Assembly: GCF_000802155.2 (NCBI RefSeq) | Contig: NZ_JQGJ02000002.1 | Coordinates: 558,001-622,000 of the forward strand | Source: Pseudomonas frederiksbergensis | Lineage (GTDB): Bacteria > Pseudomonadota > Gammaproteobacteria > Pseudomonadales > Pseudomonadaceae | DNA: 64,000 nt | Direction: 5' to 3' | In this document: positions 61,801-64,000 of the stretch, piece by piece | How positions within the stretch are numbered: position 1 is the first letter of the stretch | Layout of the letters: each line of letters opens with the position of its first letter | Program-made: the position numbers and the translations under genes | The notes under the pieces: model-generated | The model's database searches: none | Told to the model about the DNA's origin: nothing | Seen by the model: the letters and a program-made list of their open reading frames with translations, nothing else

Positions 61801-61975
61801 TCACCTCGGGGCTTGCCCCCGGTAGGTTGGCCTGGACCACGATCACCGGAAAATCCATTTGCGGCAACGGCGAAACCGGTAGCAAGCCAAAGCACACGCC
61901 GCCGAGCAGCATGATGGCGAAGCTCAGCAGCATGGTTGCTACAGGACGACGGATGAAGGGGCCGGAGAGGTTCAT
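58871..61975 (-). CDS. muxC: RND efflux pump inner-membrane subunit, MuxC/MdtC-like
   Basis: This 1034-residue pump has RND architecture: TM1 with NLSGPFIRRPVATMLLSFA, large periplasmic loops after TM1 and TM7, and the proton-relay helix TM4 with LMALILATGLVVDDAIVVLE, including the Asp pair. It closes with LGLFLLIGVVKKNAILMIDL. Together with the similar muxB-type gene upstream it makes a heteromultimeric RND pump of the MdtBC/MuxBC kind. Substrates of such pumps include novobiocin and aztreonam-like compounds in P. aeruginosa; here unproven. Confidence 0.92.
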   Translation of the reverse strand: MNLSGPFIRRPVATMLLSFAIMLLGGVCFGLLPVSPLPQMDFPVIVVQANLPGASPEVMASTVATPLERSFGAIAGVNTMSSRSSQGSTRVILQFDLDRDINGAAREVQAAINASRNLLPSGMRSMPTYKKVNPSQAPIMVLSLTSDVLEKGQLYDLASTILSQSLSQVAGVGEVQIGGSSLPAVRIELEPQLLNQYGVALDDVRTAIANSNVRRPKGSVEDDKRMWQVQANDQLEKAKDYETLVIRYQDGSVLRLKDVAKVSDGVEDRYNSGFFNNDAAVLLVINRQAGANIIETVNEIKNQLPALQAVLPASVKLDLAMDRSPVIKATLHEAEMTLLIAVALVVLVVFLFLGNFRASLIPTLAVPVSLVGTFAVMYVYGFSLNNLSLMALILATGLVVDDAIVVLENISRHIDEGVPPMKAAYLGAEEVGFTLLSMNASLVAVFLSILFMGGIVESLFREFSITLAAAIVVSLVVSLTLTPMLCARWLKPHVPGQENRLQRWSHGLNERMVRGYARSLDWVLRHRRLTLFSLLVTIGVNIALYVVVPKTFMPQQDTGQLIGFVRGDDGLSFNVMQPKMEIFRRAVLKDEAVQSVAGFIGGNNGTNNAFMLVRLKPIKERGISAQKVIERLRKEMPKVPGGQLMLMADQDLQFGGGREQTTSQYSYILQSADLASLRTWYPKVVAAFRALPELTAIDARDGGGAQQVTLVVDRDQAKRLGIDMDMVTSVLNNAYSQRQISTIYDSLNQYQVVMEVNPKYAQDPNTLEQVQVITADGARVPLSAIAHYENSLEDDRVSHEGQFASEGISFDMAEGVTVEQGTAAIERAIAKLGMPEDVIAKMAGTADAFAATQKSQPFMILGALLAVYLVLGVLYESYIHPLTILSTLPSAGVGALLSIYVLGSEFSLISLLGLFLLIGVVKKNAILMIDLALQLERAGQTSLESIRSACLLRLRPILMTTLAAILGALPLLLGGAEGSEMRQPLGLTIIGGLVFSQVLTLYTTPVVYLYLDNLRHRFNRWRGVRTDAALETPL

Positions 61976-62009
61976 CGGCCACAGCCCCTTGCTTCAACGG
62001 ACAGGCTTT

Positions 62010-62098
62010 TGTGGCGAGGGAGCTTGCTCGCGCTTGAGTGCGCAGCGCTCACAAAAGGGGCCGCCAAGCGACCCAGCGGGAGCAAGCTCCCTCGCCAC
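62010..62098. repeat. Composite REPIN between the two RND pump genes
   Basis: TGTGGCGAGGGAGCTTGCTC and GAGCAAGCTCCCTCGCCAC are inverted around the same TTGAGTGCGCAGCGCTCA spacer as the element at 57286-57378. It lies in the 151 bp between muxB-like and muxC-like genes, within what should be one transcript. Confidence 0.82.
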
Positions 62099-62126
62099 GA
62101 AGAGCCTTGGCATGGCAAAAAAGCCG

Positions 62127-64000
62127 TCATACCCGCACCTCGTCCGCCTCAGGCCTGGCAAACCGACGCCCCAGGCGATCGAAGTACAGGTAGATCACCG
62201 GCGTGGTGAACAGCGTCAACACCTGGCTCACCAGCAACCCGCCCACCATCACCAGGCCCAACGGCTGGCGCAATTCGGCGCCGGAGCCGGTGGCAAGCAT
62301 CAGCGGCACAGCGCCGAACAGCGCCGCCAGGGTGGTCATCAGGATTGGCCGGAAGCGCAACAGCGCGGCCTGATAGATGGCGGTCTGCGGGTCCATGCCC
62401 TGGTTGCGCTCGGCGTCGAGGGCAAAGTCGATCATCATGATCGCGTTCTTCTTGACGATGCCGATCAGCAGGATGATGCCAATGATCGCGATCATGCCCA
62501 GGTCGTTACCGGTCAGCATCAACGCCAGCAACGCGCCAATGGCGGCCGAGGGCAAGGTGGAAAGAATCGTGATTGGATGGATGTAGCTCTCATAGAGCAC
62601 GCCCAGCACGATGTACATGGTCACCACCGCCGCCAGGATCAGCAACAAGGTGCTCGACAGCGAAGCCTGGAACGCCTGGGCCGCGCCCTGGAATTCGGTC
62701 TGCACGCCGACTGGCATGCCGATGTCCTTCTGGACCTTCTCGATGACATCGACGGCGTGCCCGAGGGCCACGCCTGGCGCCAGGTTGAACGACATCATCA
62801 CCGCCGGGAACTGGCCGATGTGGGCAATTGCCAATTGCGCCTGGCGCTCCTCCACCCGTGCCAGGCTCGACAGGCGAACTTGCCCGCCGTCAGTGGTCTT
62901 GACGTGAATCTGGTCCAGCGCCTGCGGGCCGATCTTTTCCCCGGCCTGGGCTTGAAGCACCACGCGGTACTGACTGGCCTGGGTGTAGATGGTGGAAATC
63001 TGCCGCTGGCCGAAGGCGTCGTAGAGCGCATCGGTAATGTTCGACACCGACACACCCAGGCGCGATGCGGCGTCACGGTCGATCACCAAGTAGACCTGCA
63101 ACCCCTTGTCCTGCAGATCACTGGCGACGTCGGTGAGTTCCGGCTGTCGGACCAGGGCTTCGACGAGCCGTCCGCTCCAGAGGCTGAGCAACTCGGCATC
63201 CGGCGACGACAGGCTGAACTGATACTGGGTGCGGCTGACCCGATCTTCGATGGTCAGGTCCTGCACCGGTTGCATGAACAGCCGGATCCCCACCAGCCGG
63301 TCCAGCTGCGGTTGCAGGCGGGCGATGATCTCGCTGGCGCTGTCGTCACGTTCGCTGTGGGGCTTGAGGTTGATCAGCAGCCGTCCACTGTTGAGCGTTG
63401 CGTTGTCGCCGTCCACGCCGATGTAGGAAGAGAGACTCTGCACCGCTGGATCGGCGAGGATGACCTTGGCCAATTGCTGCTGGCGCTCGCCCATGGCGGC
63501 GAAGGAAATCGATTGCGGCGCCTCGGAAATGCCCTGGATCACGCCCGTGTCCTGCACCGGGAAAAAGCCCTTGGGCACGGCCAGGTACAACACCACCGTC
63601 AATACGAGACTGCCCACCGCCACCAACAGCGTCAGCGGCTGGTGCTTGAGCACCCATTGCAACTTGCGTCCGTAGGCGGCGATCAACCAGTCGATCCAGG
63701 CGCCGCTGGCGCGGTAGAAGCGGCCCTGCTCCTCTTCCTTCGGCTCACGCTTGAGCAGCCGGGCGCACATCATCGGCGTCAGGGTCAGGGACACCAGCAG
63801 CGAAATCAGGATCGCCACCGCCAGGGTGATGGCGAATTCGCGGAACAGACGACCGACCACGTCCGCCATGAACAACAGCGGGATCAGCACCGCAATCAAC
63901 GACAGTGTCAGGGAAATCAGGGTGAAGCCGATCTGCCTCGCGCCCTTGAGCGCTGCCTGCATCGGGCTCTCGCCCTCTTCGATATAGCGGGCGATGTTCT
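62127..64000 (-). CDS. muxB: RND efflux pump inner-membrane subunit, MuxB/MdtB-like (5' end off the window)
   Basis: The last 624 or so codons of an RND pump; the frame stays open to the right edge, so the N-terminus lies beyond 64000. It includes the end of the first TM block ([20 protein letters not shown]), TM7 region [20 protein letters not shown], the second periplasmic loop and the C-terminal TMs with [20 protein letters not shown]. It is paralogous to the next gene and occupies the muxB position in a muxABC-opmB operon. Confidence 0.9.
   Translation of the reverse strand, partial: NIARYIEEGESPMQAALKGARQIGFTLISLTLSLIAVLIPLLFMADVVGRLFREFAITLAVAILISLLVSLTLTPMMCARLLKREPKEEEQGRFYRASGAWIDWLIAAYGRKLQWVLKHQPLTLLVAVGSLVLTVVLYLAVPKGFFPVQDTGVIQGISEAPQSISFAAMGERQQQLAKVILADPAVQSLSSYIGVDGDNATLNSGRLLINLKPHSERDDSASEIIARLQPQLDRLVGIRLFMQPVQDLTIEDRVSRTQYQFSLSSPDAELLSLWSGRLVEALVRQPELTDVASDLQDKGLQVYLVIDRDAASRLGVSVSNITDALYDAFGQRQISTIYTQASQYRVVLQAQAGEKIGPQALDQIHVKTTDGGQVRLSSLARVEERQAQLAIAHIGQFPAVMMSFNLAPGVALGHAVDVIEKVQKDIGMPVGVQTEFQGAAQAFQASLSSTLLLILAAVVTMYIVLGVLYESYIHPITILSTLPSAAIGALLALMLTGNDLGMIAIIGIILLIGIVKKNAIMMIDFALDAERNQGMDPQTAIYQAALLRFRPILMTTLAALFGAVPLMLATGSGAELRQPLGLVMVGGLLVSQVLTLFTTPVIYLYFDRLGRRFARPEADEVRV

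Noticed and set aside
1..64000. CRISPR arrays, insertion sequences, prophage genes
   Set aside because: No regularly spaced repeats, transposase or phage structural genes were seen; the only repeated sequences are REP/REPIN elements and the tRNA-Ser unit.

Overview
The window looks like a chromosomal segment of a fluorescens-group Pseudomonas. It is GC-rich with strongly GC-biased third codon positions. It carries the aco acetoin operon in Pseudomonas gene order, Pseudomonas-restricted small families (DUF2790, DUF6555), repeated REP/REPIN hairpins built on GTGGCGAGGG and GTGGGAGC, and a mux/mdt-type RND efflux operon. These calls rest on reading the sequence; no database search was run.

Layout. 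1-1274: a possible gene tail, a lipocalin-like exported protein, and a decayed stretch with the 5' stump of a heavy-metal-type response regulator and an intact palindrome. 1275-9039: a PAS-AraC regulator and a polar amino-acid ABC transporter interleaved with an aconitase-X-type dehydratase (frameshifted here), a proline-racemase-superfamily enzyme and a DapA-family lyase, probably for uptake and breakdown of a hydroxyproline or related imino acid. 9267-10698: DinB-like protein, small exported protein, membrane protein. 10710-18339: acetoin/2,3-butanediol catabolism (acoXABC plus a butanediol-dehydrogenase-like ADH) opposite acoR, with a recognisable sigma-54 promoter, upstream palindromes, a leader ORF and a terminator. 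18344-26583: a CcdA-thioredoxin fusion, a DUF2790 protein, an OmpR/EnvZ-like two-component pair, then a ferric-reductase-like membrane protein, DoxX, a ThDP enzyme and a DUF2238 membrane protein. 26710-36993: a GGDEF protein with a degenerate EAL domain, a carboxymuconolactone-decarboxylase-like protein opposite a MocR regulator, a monooxygenase-like protein, a cupin, GlxA-type and LysR regulators, and a FixL/FixJ-like system with an extra single-domain receiver.

37107-44773: yccA, tRNA-Ser(UGA), and a compact insertion of about 6.5 kb closed by a decayed second copy of the whole tRNA-Ser unit (promoter, tRNA, terminator). The insertion carries a cation/proton antiporter, an AI-2E-family exporter, a two-TM potassium channel, the 3' stump of an amino-acid decarboxylase, a PotE-like antiporter and a periplasmic binding protein. 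44774-51597: a prohibitin-like protein, a DAHL-type histidine kinase, a lipoprotein deacetylase, several small Pseudomonas proteins and a NUDIX hydrolase. 51891-52291: tRNA-Leu(UAA) and tRNA-Cys(GCA), each with its own terminator. 52629-57177: SRPBCC protein plus zinc alcohol dehydrogenase, TSUP transporter, nudC, dienoyl-CoA isomerase-like crotonase. 57393-64000: opmB-muxC-muxB efflux genes, muxB running off the right edge.

The most unusual points are the tRNA-Ser-bracketed insertion with no visible integrase, the aco control region with a 16-codon ORF overlapping acoX, the Ser/Thr replacement of both catalytic cysteines in the racemase-family enzyme beside a frameshifted aconitase X, and the two-component/ThDP-enzyme cluster at 20.6-26.6 kb.
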